Part shown: positions 37,657 to 51,633 of the stretch, in pieces
How positions within the stretch are numbered: the stretch's first letter is position 1
Layout: each line of letters begins with the position of its first letter
Assembly: GCF_051020765.1 (NCBI RefSeq)
Contig: NW_027469177.1
Location: 186,001-250,000 of the forward strand
Origin: Lasioglossum baleicum
Lineage: Eukaryota > Arthropoda > Insecta > Hymenoptera > Halictidae
Direction of reading: 5' to 3'
DNA: 64,000 nt
The notes under the pieces: model-generated
Databases searched by the model: none
Told to the model about the DNA's origin: nothing
Seen by the model: the letters and a program-made list of their open reading frames with translations, nothing else
Position numbers and translations under genes: made by a program

Positions 37657-40233
37657 GATCGACTAGCCATGCGCATCCCAAAAAACCTGCGCATGCGCAT
37701 CCCACAAAACCTGCGCATGCGCATCCCACAAAACCTGCGCATGCGCATCCCACAAAACCTCGCACGTGTTTGTGCTCGACTAGACTGCGGGATGCATCCT
37801 TTCGCACGTGTTTTTACTCGACTAGCCTGCGGGATGCATCCTCTCGCACGTGTTTTTGCTCGACTAGCCTGCGGGATGCATCCTCTCGCACGTGTTTTTG
37901 CTCGACTAGCCTGCGGGATGCATCCTCTCGCACGTGTTTTTACTCGACTAGCCTGCGGGATGCATCCTCTCGCACGTGTTTTTACTCGACTAGCCTGCGG
38001 GATGCATCCTCTCGCACGTGTGTTTGCTCGACTAGCCTGCGGGATGCATCCTCTCGCACGTGTTTTTGCTCGACTAGCCATGCGCATCCCAAAAAACCTG
38101 CGCATGCGCATCCCAAAAAATCTGCGCATGCGCATCCCACAAAACCTCGCACGTGTTTGTGCTCGACTAGACTGCGGGATGCATCCTTTCGCACGTGTTT
38201 TTACTCGACTAGCCTGCGGGATGCATCCTTTCGCACGTGTTTTTACTCGACTAGCCTGCGGGATGCATCCTCTCGCACGTGTTTTTGCTCGACTAGCCTG
38301 CGGGATGCATCCTCTCGCACGTGTTTTTGCTCGACTAGCCATGCGCATCCCAAAAAACCTGCGCATGCGCATCCCAAAAAATCTGCGCATGCGCATCCCA
38401 CAAAACCTCGCACGTGTTTGTGCTCGACTAGACTGCGGGATGCATCCTTTCGCACGTGTTTTTACTCGACTAGCCTGCGGGATGCATCCTCTCGCACGTG
38501 TTTTTGCTCGACTAGCCTCCGGGATGCATCCTCTCGCACGTGTTTGTGCTCGACTAGCCTGCGGGATGCATCCTCTCGCACGTGTTTTTGCTCGACTAGC
38601 CATGCGCATCCCAAAAAACCTGCGCATGCGCATCCCAAAAAATCTGCGCATACGCATCCCACAAAACCTGCGCATGCGCATCCCACAAAACCTCGCACGT
38701 GTTTGTGCTCGACTAGCCTGCGGGATGCATCCTTTCGCACGTGTTTTTACTCGACTAGCCTGCGGGATGCATCGTCTCGCACGTGTTTTTACTCGACTAG
38801 CCTGCGGGATGCATCCTCTCGCACGTGTTTTTGCTCGACTAGCCATGCGCATCCCAAAAAACCTGCGCATGCGCATCCCAAAAAATCTGCGCATGCGCAT
38901 CCCACAAAACCTGCGCATGCACATCCCACAAAACCTCGCACGTGTTTGTGCTCGACTAGCCTGCGGGATGCATCCTTTCGCACGTGTTTTTACTCGACTA
39001 GCCTGCGGGATGCATCCTCTCGCACGTGTTTTTGCTCGACTAGCCTGCGGGATGCATCCTCTCGCACGTGTTTTTGATCGACTAGCCATGCGCATCCCAA
39101 AAAACCTGCGCATGCGCATCCCACAAAACCTGCGCATGCGCATCCCACAAAACCTGCGCATGCGCATCCCACAAAACCTCGCACGTGTTTGTGCTCGACT
39201 AGACTGCGGGATGCATCCTTTCGCACGTGTTTTTACTCGACTAGCCTGCGGGATGCATCCTCTCGCACGTGTTTTTGCTCGACTAGCCTGCGGGATGCAT
39301 CCTCTCGCACGTGTTTTTGCTCGACTAGCCTGCGGGATGCATCCTCTCGCACGTGTTTTTACTCGACTAGCCTGCGGGATGCATCCTCTCGCACGTGTTT
39401 TTACTCGACTAGCCTGCGGGATGCATCCTCTCGCACGTGTGTTTGCTCGACTAGCCTGCGGGATGCATCCTCTCGCACGTGTTTTTGCTCGACTAGCCAT
39501 GCGCATCCCAAAAAACCTGCGCATGCGCATCCCAAAAAATCTGCGCATGCGCATCCCACAAAACCTCGCACGTGTTTGTGCTCGACTAGACTGCGGGATG
39601 CATCCTTTCGCACGTGTTTTTACTCGACTAGCCTGCGGGATGCATCCTCTCGCACGTGTTTTTGCTCGACTAGCCTCCGGGATGCATCCTCTCGCACGTG
39701 TTTGTGCTCGACTAGCCTGCGGGATGCATCCTCTCGCACGTGTTTTTGCTCGACTAGCCATGCGCATCCCAAAAAACCTGCGCATGCGCATCCCAAAAAA
39801 TCTGCGCATACGCATCCCACAAAACCTGCGCATGCGCATCCCACAAAACCTCGCACGTGTTTGTGCTCGACTAGCCTGCGGGATGCATCCTTTCGCACGT
39901 GTTTTTACTCGACTAGCCTGCGGGATGCATCGTCTCGCACGTGTTTTTACTCGACTAGCCTGCGGGATGCATCCTCTCGCACGTGTTTTTGCTCGACTAG
40001 CCATGCGCATCCCAAAAAACCTGCGCATGCGCATCCCAAAAAATCTGCGCATGCGCATCCCACAAAACCTGCGCATGCACATCCCACAAAACCTCGCACG
40101 TGTTTGTGCTCGACTAGCCTGCGGGATGCATCCTTTCGCACGTGTTTTTACTCGACTAGCCTGCGGGATGCATCCTCTCGCACGTGTTTTTGCTCGACTA
40201 GCCTGCGGGATGCATCCTCTCGCACGTGTTTTT
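37657..40233. repeat. 1419-bp and 1158-bp tandem copies, GATC-phased
   Basis: Measured between successive TTTTTGATCG units (37657, 39076, 40234), there is a 1419-bp copy followed by a 1158-bp copy. They share CACGTGTGTTTG (38020/39439), GCCTCCGGG (38517/39675), GCATACGCATC (about 38650/39808) and GCATGCACATC (about 38917/40075). The second copy is shorter by 261 bp, matching the loss of one A-run/B-run cassette. Part of a preceding copy is visible from about 36824. Confidence 0.86.
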
Positions 40234-41614
40234 GATCGACTAGCCATGCGCATCCCAAAAAACCTGCGCATGCGCATCCCACAAAACCTGCGCATGCGCA
40301 TCCCACAAAACCTGCGCATGCGCATCCCACAAAACCTCGCACGTGTTTGTGCTCGACTAGACTGCGGGATGCATCCTTTCGCACGTGTTTTTACTCGACT
40401 AGCCTGCGGGATGCATCCTCTCGCACGTGTTTTTGCTCGACTAGCCTGCGGGATGCATCCTCTCGCACGTGTTTTTGCTCGACTAGCCTGCGGGATGCAT
40501 CCTCTCGCACGTGTTTTTACTCGACTAGCCTGCGGGATGCATCCTCTCGCACGTGTTTTTACTCGACTAGCCTGCGGGATGCATCCTCTCGCACGTGTTT
40601 TTACTCGACTACCCCGATGGATGCATCCTCTCGCACGTGTTTTTGCTCGACTAGCCATGCGCATCTCAAAAAACCTGCACATGCGCATCCCAAAAAACCT
40701 GCGCATGCGCATCCCACAAAATCTGCGCATGCGCATCCCACAAAACCTCGCACGTGTTTTTGCTCGACTAGCCTGCGGGATGCATCCTCTCGCACGTGTT
40801 TTTGCTCGACTAGCCTGCGGGATGCATCCTCTCGCACGTGTTTTTACTCGACTAGCCTGCGGGATGCATCGTCTCGCACGTGTTTTTACTCGACTAGCCT
40901 GCGGGATGCATCCTCTCGCACGTGTTTTTGCTCGACTAGCCATGCGCATCCCAAAAAACCTGCGCATGCGCATCCCAAAAAATCTGCGCATGCGCATCCC
41001 ACAAAACCTGCGCATGCGCATCCCACAAAACCTCGCACGTGTTTGTGCCCGACTAGCCTGCGGGATGCATCCTTTCGCACGTGTTTTTACTCGACTAGCC
41101 TGCGGGATGCATCCTCTCGCACGTGTTTTTGCTCGACTAGCCTGATGGATGCATCCTCTCGCACGTGTTTTTGCTCGACTAGCCATGCGCATCCCAAAAA
41201 ACCTGCGCATGCGCATCCCAAAAAATCTGCGCATGCGCATCCCACAAAAATCTGCGCATGCGCATCCCACAAAACCTGCGCATGCGCATCCCACAAAACC
41301 TCGCACGTGTTTGTGCTCGACTAGACTGCGGGATGCATCCTTTCGCACGTGTTTTTACTCGACTAGCCTGCGGGATGCATCCTCTCGCACGTGTTTTTGC
41401 TCGACTAGCCTGCGGGATGCATCCTCTCGCACGTGTTTTTGCTCGACTAGCCATGCGCATCCCAAAAAACCTGCGCATGCGCATCCCAAAAAACCTGCGC
41501 ATGCGCATCCCACAAAACCTCGCACGTGTTTTTACTCGACTAGCCTGCGGGATGCATCCTCTCGCACGTGTTTTTACTCGACTAGCCTGCGGGATGCATC
41601 GTCTCGCACGTGTT
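38700..41614. repeat. About 2.9-kb segment duplicated 7 kb downstream (copy 1)
   Basis: This segment matches about 45775-48641. The offset is 7075 at the left, 7051 after one B unit is lost, and 7027 after another B unit is lost near 40243-40340. Shared private features are ACCCCGATGG (40613 and about 47640), CCCACAAAAATCTGCG with an extra A (about 41243 and 48270), GTGCCCGACTAG (41045/48072) and GCCTGATGG (41140/48167). Matching stops near 41614, where TTTTTACTCG meets TTTTTGCTCG. Confidence 0.85.
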
Positions 41615-44600
41615 TTTACTCGACTAGCCTGCGGGATGCATCCTCTCGCACGTGTTTTTGCTCGACTAGCCATGCGCATCCCAAAAAACCTGCGCATGCG
41701 CATCCCAAAAAATCTGCGCATGCGCATCCCACAAAACCTGCGCATGCGCATCCCACAAAACCTCGCACGTGTTTGTGCTCGACTAGCCTGCGGGATGCAT
41801 CCTTTCGCACGTGTTTTTACTCGACTAGCCTGCGGGATGCATCCTCTCGCACGTGTTTTTGCTCGACTAGCCTGCGGGATGCATCCTCTCGCACGTGTTT
41901 TTGCTCGACTAGCCATGCGCATCCCAAAAAACCTGCGCATGCGCATCCCAAAAAATCTGCGCATGCGCATCCCACAAAACCTGCGCATGCGCATCCCACA
42001 AAACCTCGCACGTGTTTGTGCTCGACTAGACTGCGGGATGCATCCTTTCGCACGTGTTTTTACTCGACTAGCCTGCGGGATGCATCCTCTCGCACGTGTT
42101 TTTGCTCGACTAGCCTGCGGGATGCATCCTCTCGCACGTGTTTTTGCTCGACTAGCCATGCGCATCCCAAAAAACCTGCGCATGCGCATCCCACAAAACC
42201 TGCGCATGCACATCCCACAAAACCTCGCACGTGTTTGTGCTCGACTAGCCTGCGGGATGCATCCTTTCGCACGTGTTTTTACTCGACTAGCCTGCGGGAT
42301 GCATCCTCTCGCACGTGTTTTTGCTCGACTAGCCTGCGGGATGCATCCTCTCGCACGTGTTTTTGATCGACTAGCCATGCGCATCCCAAAAAACCTGCGC
42401 ATGCGCATCCCACAAAACCTGCGCATGCGCATCCCACAAAACCTCGCACGTGTTTGTGCTCGACTAGACTGCGGGATGCATCCTTTCGCACGTGTTTTTA
42501 CTCGACTAGCCTGCGGGATGCATCCTCTCGCACGTGTTTTTGCTCGACTAGCCTGCCGGATGCATCCTCTCGCACGTGTTTTTGCTCGACTAGCCTGCGG
42601 GATGCATCCTCTCGCACGTGTTTTTACTCGACTAGCCTGCGGGATGCATCCTCTCGCACGTGTTTTTACTCGACTACCCTGATGGATGCATCCTCTCGCA
42701 CGTGTTTTTGCTCGACTAGCCATGCGCATCTCAAAAAACCTGCACATGCGCATCCCAAAAAACCTGCGCATGCGCATCCCACAAAACCTGCGCATGCGCA
42801 TCCCACAAAACCTCGCACGTGTTTTTACTCGACTAGCCTGCGGGATGCATCCTCTCGCACGTGTTTTTACTCGACTAGCCTGCGGGATGCATCGTCTCGC
42901 ACGTGTTTTTACTCGACTAGCCTGCGGGATGCATCCTCTCGCACGTGTTTTTGCTCGACTAGCCATGCGCATCCCAAAAAACCTGCGCATGCGCATCCCA
43001 AAAAATCTGCGCATGCGCATCCCACAAAACCTGCGCATGCGCATCCCACAAAACCTCGCACGTGTTTGTGCTCGACTAGCCTGCGGGATGCATCCTTTCG
43101 CACGTGTTTTTACTCGACTAGCCTGCGGGATGCATCCTCTCGCACGTGTTTTTGCTCGACTAGCCTGCGGGATGCATCCTCTCGCACGTGTTTTTGCTCG
43201 ACTAGCCTGCGGGATGCATCCTCTCGCACGTGTTTTTGCTCGACTAGCCATGCGCATCCCAAAAAACCTGCGCATGCGCATCCCAAAAAATCTGCGCATA
43301 CGCATCCCACAAAACCTGCGCATGCGCATCCCACAAAACCTCGCACGTGTTTGTGCTCGACTAGCCTGCGGGATGCATCCTTTCGCACGTGTTTTTACTC
43401 GACTAGCCTGCGGGATGCATCGTCTCGCACGTGTTTTTACTCGACTAGCCTGCGGGATGCATCCTCTCGCACGTGTTTTTGCTCGACTAGCCATGCGCAT
43501 CCCAAAAAACCTGCGCATGCGCATCCCACAAAACTTCGCACGTGTTTTTACTCGACTAGCCTGCGGGATGCATCCTCTCGCACGTGTTTTTACTCGACTA
43601 GCCTGCGGGATGCATCCTCTCGCACGTGTTTTTACTCGACTAGCCTGCGGGATGCATCGTCTCGCACGTGTTTTTACTCGACTAGCCTGCGGGATGCATC
43701 CTCTCGCACGTGTTTTTGCTCGACTAGCCATGCGCATCCCAAAAAACCTGCGCATGCGCATCCCAAAAAATCTGCGCATGCGCATCCCACAAAACCTGCG
43801 CATGCGCATCCCACAAAACCTCGCACGTGTTTGTGCTCGACTAGCCTGCGGGATGCATCCTTTCGCACGTGTTTTTACTCGACTAGCCTGCGGGATGCAT
43901 CCTCTCGCACGTGTTTTTGCTCGACTAGCCTGCGGGATGCATCCTCTCGCACGTGTTTTTGCTCGACTAGCCATGCGCATCCCAAAAAACCTGCGCATGC
44001 GCATCCCAAAAAATCTGCGCATGCGCATCCCACAAAACCTGCGCATGCGCATCCCACAAAACCTCGCACGTGTTTGTGCTCGACTAGACTGCGGGATGCA
44101 TCCTTTCGCACGTGTTTTTACTCGACTAGCCTGCGGGATGCATCCTCTCGCACGTGTTTTTGCTCGACTAGCCTGCGGGATGCATCCTCTCGCACGTGTT
44201 TGTGCTCGACTAGCCTGCGGGATGCATCCTCTCGCACGTGTTTTTACTCGACTAGCCTGCGGGATGCATCCTCTCGCACGTGTTTTTGCTCGACTAGCCT
44301 GCGGGATGCATCCTCTCGCACGTGTTTTTGCTCGACTAGCCTGCGGGATGCATCCTCTCGCACCTGTTTTTACTCGACTAGCCTGCGGGATGCATCCTCT
44401 CGCACGTGTTTTTACTCGACTAGCCTGCGGGATGCATCCTCTCGCACGTGTTTTTGCTCGACTAGCCTGCGGGATGCATCCTCTCGCACGTGTTTTTACT
44501 CGACTAGACTGCGGGATGCATCGTCTCGCACGTGTTTTTACTCGACTAGCCTGCGGGATGCATCCTCTCGCACGTGTATTTGCTCGACTAGCCATGCGCA

Positions 44601-45774
44601 TCCCAAAAAACCTGCGCATGCGCGTCCCAAAAAATCTGCGCATGCGCATCCCACAGAACCTGCGCATGCGCATCCCACAAAACCTCGCACGTGTTTGTGC
44701 TCGACTAGCCTGCGGGATGCATCCTTTCGCACGTGTTTTTACTCGACTAGCCTGCGGGATGCATCCTCTCGCACGTGTTTTTGCTCGACTAGCCTGCGGG
44801 ATGCATCCTCTCGCACGTGTTTTTGCTCGACTAGCCATGCGCATCCCAAAAAACCTGCGCATGCGCATCCCAAAAAATCTGCGCATGCGCATCCCACAAA
44901 ACCTGCGCATGCGCATCCCACAAAACCTCGCACGTGTTTGTGCTCGACTAGACTGCGGGATGCATCGTCTCGCACGTGTTTTTACTCGACTAGCCTGCGG
45001 GATGCATCCTCTCGCACGTGTATTTGCTCGACTAGCCATGCGCATCCCAAAAAACCTGCGCATGCGCATCCCAAAAAATCTGCGCATGCGCATCCCACAG
45101 AACCTGCGCATGCGCATCCCACAAAACCTCGCACGTGTTTGTGCTCGACTAGCCTGCGGGATGCATCCTTTCGCACGTGTTTTTACTCGACTAGCCTGCG
45201 GGATGCATCCTCTCGCACGTGTTTTTGCTCGACTAGCCTGCGGGATGCATCCTCTCGCACGTGTTTTTGCTCGACTAGCCATGCGCATCCCAAAAAACCT
45301 GCGCATGCGCATCCCACAAAACCTCGCACGTGTTTTTACTCGACTAGCCTGCGGGATGCATCCTCTCGCACGTGTTTTTACTCGACTAGCCTGCGGGATG
45401 CATCGTCTCGCACGTGTTTTTACTCGACTAGCCTGCGGGATGCATCCTCTCGCACGTGTTTTTGCTCGACTAGCCATGCGCATCCCAAAAAACCTGCGCA
45501 TGCGCATCCCAAAAAATCTGCGCATGCGCATCCCACAAAACCTGCGCATGCGCATCCCACAAAACCTCGCACGTGTTTGTGCTCGACTAGCCTGCGGGAT
45601 GCATCCTTTCGCACGTGTTTTTACTCGACTAGCCTGCGGGATGCATCCTCTCGCACGTGTTTTTGCTCGACTAGCCATGCGCATCCCAAAAAACCTGCGC
45701 ATGCGCATCCCAAAAAATCTGCGCATGCGCATCCCACAAAACCTGCGCATGCACATCCCACAAAACCTCGCACG
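41615..45774. repeat. Central right-domain cassettes
   Basis: About 41500-42800 recurs at 52870-54180 (offset 11374) and in part at 58690-59450 (offset 16873). All copies share GCCTGCCGG (42551, 53925, 59424). A long nine-unit A run spans about 44070-44590 and contains CACCTG near 44362. CACGTGTATTTG units (44577, 45018), CCCACAGAACC units and GCGCGTCCC (44629) are markers shared with 56.2-56.9 kb. No gene was found. Confidence 0.82.
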
Positions 45775-48641
45775 TGTTTGTGCTCGAATAGCCTGCGGGA
45801 TGCATCCTTTCGCACGTGTTTTTACTCGACTAGCCTGCGGGATGCATCGTCTCGCACGTGTTTTTACTCGACTAGCCTGCGGGATGCATCCTCTCGCACG
45901 TGTTTTTGCTCGACTAGCCATGCGCATCCCAAAAAACCTGCGCATGCGCATCCCAAAAAATCTGCGCATGCGCATCCCACAAAACCTGCGCATGCACATC
46001 CCACAAAACCTCGCACGTGTTTGTGCTCGACTAGCCTGCGGGATGCATCCTTTCGCACGTGTTTTTACTCGACTAGCCTGCGGGATGCATCCTCTCGCAC
46101 GTGTTTTTGCTCGACTAGCCTGCGGGATGCATCCTCTCGCACGTGTTTTTGATCGACTAGCCATGCGCATCCCAAAAAACCTGCGCATGCGCATCCCACA
46201 AAACCTGCGCATGCGCATCCCACAAAACCTCGCACGTGTTTGTGCTCGACTAGACTGCGGGATGCATCCTTTCGCACGTGTTTTTACTCGACTAGCCTGC
46301 GGGATGCATCCTCTCGCACGTGTTTTTGCTCGACTAGCCTGCGGGATGCATCCTCTCGCACGTGTTTTTGCTCGACTAGCCTGCGGGATGCATCCTCTCG
46401 CACGTGTTTTTACTCGACTAGCCTGCGGGATGCATCCTCTCGCACGTGTTTTTACTCGACTAGCCTGCGGGATGCATCCTCTCGCACGTGTGTTTGCTCG
46501 ACTAGCCTGCGGGATGCATCCTCTCGCACGTGTTTTTGCTCGACTAGCCATGCGCATCCCAAAAAACCTGCGCATGCGCATCCCAAAAAATCTGCGCATG
46601 CGCATCCCACAAAACCTCGCACGTGTTTGTGCTCGACTAGACTGCGGGATGCATCCTTTCGCACGTGTTTTTACTCGACTAGCCTGCGGGATGCATCCTC
46701 TCGCACGTGTTTTTGCTCGACTAGCCTCCGGGATGCATCCTCTCGCACGTGTTTGTGCTCGACTAGCCTGCGGGATGCATCCTCTCGTACGTGTTTTTGC
46801 TCGACTAGCCATGCGCATCCCAAAAAACCTGCGCATGCGCATCCCAAAAAATCTGCGCATACGCATCCCACAAAACCTGCGCATGCGCATCCCACAAAAC
46901 CTCGCACGTGTTTGTGCTCGACTAGCCTGCGGGATGCATCCCTTCGCACGTGTTTTTACTCGACTAGCCTGCGGGATGCATCGTCTCGCACGTGTTTTTA
47001 CTCGACTAGCCTGCGGGATGCATCCTCTCGCACGTGTTTTTGCTCGACTAGCCATGCGCATCCCAAAAAACCTGCGCATGCGCATCCCAAAAAATCTGCG
47101 CATGCGCATCCCACAAAACCTGCGCATGCACATCCCACAAAACCTCGCACGTGTTTGTGCTCGACTAGCCTGCGGGATGCATCCTTTCGCACGTGTTTTT
47201 ACTCGACTAGCCTGCGGGATGCATCCTCTCGCACGTGTTTTTGCTCGACTAGCCTGCGGGATGCATCCTCTCGCACGTGTTTTTGATCGACTAGCCATGC
47301 GCATCCCAAAAAACCTGCGCATGCGCATCCCACAAAACCTGCGCATGCGCATCCCACAAAACCTCGCACGTGTTTGTGCTCGACTAGACTGCGGGATGCA
47401 TCCTTTCGCACGTGTTTTTACTCGACTAGCCTGCGGGATGCATCCTCTCGCACGTGTTTTTGCTCGACTAGCCTGCGGGATGCATCCTCTCGCACGTGTT
47501 TTTGCTCGACTAGCCTGCGGGATGCATCCTCTCGCACGTGTTTTTACTCGACTAGCCTGCGGGATGCATCCTCTCGCACGTGTTTTTACTCGACTAGCCT
47601 GCGGGATGCATCCTCTCGCACGTGTTTTTACTCGACTACCCCGATGGATGCATCCTCTCGCACGTGTTTTTGCTCGACTAGCCATGCGCATCTCAAAAAA
47701 CCTGCACATGCGCATCCAAAAAAACCTGCGCATGCGCATCCCACAAAATCTGCGCATGCGCATCCCACAAAACCTCGCACGTGTTTTTACTCGACTAGCC
47801 TGCGGGATGCATCCTCTCGCACGTGTTTTTGCTCGACTAGCCTGCGGGATGCATCCTCTCGCACGTGTTTTTACTCGACTAGCCTGCGGGATGCATCGTC
47901 TCGCACGTGTTTTTACTCGACTAGCCTGCGGGATGCATCCTCTCGCACGTGTTTTTGCTCGACTAGCCATGCGCATCCCAAAAAACCTGCGCATGCGCAT
48001 CCCAAAAAATCTGCGCATGCGCATCCCACAAAACCTGCGCATGCGCATCCCACAAAACCTCGCACGTGTTTGTGCCCGACTAGCCTGCGGGATGCATCCT
48101 TTCGCACGTGTTTTTACTCGACTAGCCTGCGGGATGCATCCTCTCGCACGTGTTTTTGCTCGACTAGCCTGATGGATGCATCCTCTCGCACGTGTTTTTG
48201 CTCGACTAGCCATGCGCATCCCAAAAAACCTGCGCATGCGCATCCCAAAAAATCTGCGCATGCGCATCCCACAAAAATCTGCGCATGCGCATCCCACAAA
48301 ACCTGCGCATGCGCATCCCACAAAACCTCGCACGTGTTTGTGCTCGACTAGACTGCGGGATGCATCCTTTCGCACGTGTTTTTACTCGACTAGCCTGCGG
48401 CATGCATCCTCTCGCACGTGTTTTTGCTCGACTAGCCTGCGGGATGCATCCTCTCGCACGTGTTTTTGCTCGACTAGCCATGCGCATCCCAAAAAACCTG
48501 CGCATGCGCATCCCAAAAAACCTGCGCATGCGCATCCCACAAAACCTCGCACGTGTTTTTACTCGACTAGCCTGCGGGATGCATCCTCTCGCACGTGTTT
48601 TTACTCGACTAGCCTGCGGGATGCATCGTCTCGCACGTGTT
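45775..48641. repeat. About 2.9-kb segment, copy 2
   Basis: Copy of about 38700-41614. Private changes are GCTCGAATAGCC near 45783, CTCTCGTACGTG near 46786, CATCCCTTCGC near 46938, CATCCAAAAAAACC near 47714 and CGGCATGCATCC near 48397. GATC-marked units lie at 46151 and 47285. Confidence 0.85.
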
Positions 48642-49611
48642 TTTGCTCGACTAGCCTGCGGGATGCATCCTCTCGCACGTGTTTTTGCTCGACTAGCCTG
48701 CGGGATGCATCCTCTCGCACGTGTTTTTGCTCGACTAGCCATGCGCATCCCAAAAAACCTGCGCATGCGCATCCCAAAAAATCTGCGCATACGCATCCCA
48801 CAAAACCTGCGCATGCGCATCCCACAAAACCTCGCACGTGTTTGTGCTCGACTAGCCTGCGGGATGCATCCTTTCGCACGTGTTTTTACTCGACTAGCCT
48901 GCGGGATGCATCGTCTCGCACGTGTTTTTACTAGACTAGCCTGCGGGATGCATCCTCTCGCACGTGTTTTTGCTCGACTAGCCATGCGCATCCCAAAAAA
49001 CCTGCGCATGCGCATCCCAAAAAATCTGCGCATGCGCATCCCACAAAACCTGCGCATGCACATCCCACAAAACCTCGCACGTGTTTGTGCTCGACTAGCC
49101 TGCGGGATGCATCCTTTCGCACGTGTTTTTGATCGACTAGCCATGCGCATCCCAAAAAACCTGCGCATGCGCATCCCACAAAACCTGCGCATGCGCATCC
49201 CACAAAACCTCGCACGTGTTTGTGCTCGACTAGACTGCGGGATGCATCCTTTCGCACGTGTTTTTACTCGACTAGCCTGCGGGATGCATCCTCTCGCACG
49301 TGTTTTTGCTCGACTAGCCTGCGGGATGCATCCTCTCGCACGTGTTTTTGCTCGACTAGCCTGCGGGATGCATCCTCTCGCACGTGTTTTTGATCGACTA
49401 GCCATGCGCATCCCAAAAAACCTGCGCATGCGCATCCCACAAAACCTGCGCATGCGCATCCCACAAAACCTCGCACGTGTTTGTGCTCGACTAGACTGCG
49501 GGATGCATCCTTTCGCACGTGTTTTTACTCGACTAGCCTGCGGGATGCATCCTCTCGCACGTGTTTTTGCTCGACTAGCCTGCGGGATGCATCCTCTCGC
49601 ACGTGTTTTTG
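48642..49611. repeat. Short GATC-rich cassettes
   Basis: Two GATC-marked units lie only 261 bp apart (49131 and 49392), each followed by a three-unit B run and a CTCGACTAGACTGCGG unit. This gives a local tandem copy of one cassette. TTTTTACTAGACTAG near 48930 introduces an extra TAG. From 49392 the sequence matches 42365 onward at offset 7027, to about 42790. Confidence 0.8.
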
Positions 49612-51633
49612 CTCGACTAGCCTGCGGGATGCATCCTCTCGCACGTGTTTTTACTCGACTAGCCTGCGGGATGCATCCTCTCGCACGTGTTTTTACTCGA
49701 CTACCCTGATGGATGCATCCTCTCGCACGTGTTTTTGCTCGACTAGCCATGCGCATCTCAAAAAACCTGCACATGCGCATCCCAAAAAACCTGCGCATGC
49801 GCATCCCACAAAACCTCGCACGTGTTCTTACTCGACTAGCCTGCGGGATGCATCCTCTCGCACGTGTTTTTACTCGACTAGCCTGCGGGATGCATCCTCT
49901 CGCACGTGTTTTTGCTCGACTAGCCATGCGCATCCCAAAAAACCTGCACATGCGCATCCCAAAAAACCTGCGCATGCGCATCCCACAAAACCTGCGCATG
50001 CGCATCCCACAAAACCTCGCACGTGTTTTTACTCGACTAGCCTGCGGGATGCATCCTCTCGCACGTGTTTTTGCTCGACTAGCCATGCGCATCCCAAAAA
50101 ACCTGCACATGCGCATCCCAAAAAACCTGCGCATGCGCATCCCACAAAACCTGCGCATGCGCATCCCACAAAACCTCGCACGTGTTTTTACTCGACTAGC
50201 CTGCGGGATGCATCCTCTCGCACGTGTTTTTACTCGACTAGCCTGCGGGATGCATCCTCTCGCACGTGTTTTTACTCGACTAGCCTGCGGGATGCATCCT
50301 CTCGCACGTGTTTTTACTCGACTAGCCTGCGGGATGCATCCTCTCGCACGTGTTTTTACTCGACTAGCCTGCGGGATGCATCGTCTCGCACGTGTTTTTA
50401 CTCGACTAGCCTGCGGGATGCATCCTCTCGCACGTGTTTTTGCTCGACTAGCCATGCGCATCCCAAAAAACCTGCGCATGCGCATCCCAAAAAATCTGCG
50501 CATGCGCATCCCACAAAACCTGCGCATGCGCATCCCACAAAACCTCGCACGTGTTTGTGCTCGACTAGCCTGCGGGATGCATCCTTTCGCACGTGTTTTT
50601 ACTCGACTAGCCTGCGGGATGCATCCTCTCGCACGTGTTTTTACTCGACTAGCCTGCGGGATGCATCCTCTCGCACGTGTTTTTACTCGACTACCCTGAT
50701 GGATGCATCCTCTCGCACGTGTTTTTGCTCGACTAGCCATGCGCATCTCAAAAAACCTGCACATGCGCATCCCAAAAAACCTGCGCATGCGCATCCCACA
50801 AAACCTCGCACGTGTTCTTACTCGACTAGCCTGCGGGATGCATCCTCTCGCACGTGTTTTTACTCGACTAGCCTGCGGGATGCATCCTCTCGCACGTGTT
50901 TTTGCTCGACTAGCCATGCGCATCCCAAAAAACCTGCACATGCGCATCCCAAAAAACCTGCGCATGCGCATCCCACAAAACCTGCGCATGCGCATCCCAC
51001 AAAACCTCGCACGTGTTTTTACTCGACTAGCCTGCGGGATGCATCCTCTCGCACGTGTTTTTGCTCGACTAGCCATGCGCATCCCAAAAAACCTGCACAT
51101 GCGCATCCCAAAAAACCTGCGCATGCGCATCCCACAAAACCTGCGCATGCGCATCCCACAAAACCTCGCACGTGTTTTTACTCGACTAGCCTGCGGGATG
51201 CATCCTCTCGCACGTGTTTTTACTCGACTAGCCTGCGGGATGCATCCTCTCGCACGTGTTTTTACTCGACTAGCCTGCGGGATGCATCCTCTCGCACGTG
51301 TTTTTACTCGACTAGCCTGCGGGATGCATCCTCTCGCACGTGTTTTTACTCGACTAGCCTGCGGGATGCATCCTCTCGCACGTGTTTTTACTCGACTAGC
51401 CTGCGGGATGCATCGTCTCGCACGTGTTTTTACTCGACTAGCCTGCGGGATGCATCCTCTCGCACGTGTTTTTGCTCGACTAGCCATGCGCATCCCAAAA
51501 AACCTGCGCATGCGCATCCCAAAAAATCTGCGCATGCGCATCCCACAAAACCTGCGCATGCGCATCCCACAAAACCTCGCACGTGTTTGTGCTCGACTAG
51601 CCTGCGGGATGCATCCTTTCGCACGTGTTTTTA
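49612..51633. repeat. 990-bp tandem duplication
   Basis: Copy 1 is 49612-50601. Copy 2 starts at 50602 and runs at offset 990 until about 50383/51373. There copy 2 has one additional 42-bp A unit, and the offset becomes 1032. Both have the ACCCTGATGG header, CATCTCAAAAAA, the rare TGTTCTTACTCG (49824, 50814), and a run of five TTTTTACTCG units before CATCGTCTCG, six in copy 2. A third version lies at about 60743-62220 with one extra B unit (offsets 10131 then 10155), and the start of a fourth is near 62920. Confidence 0.88.
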
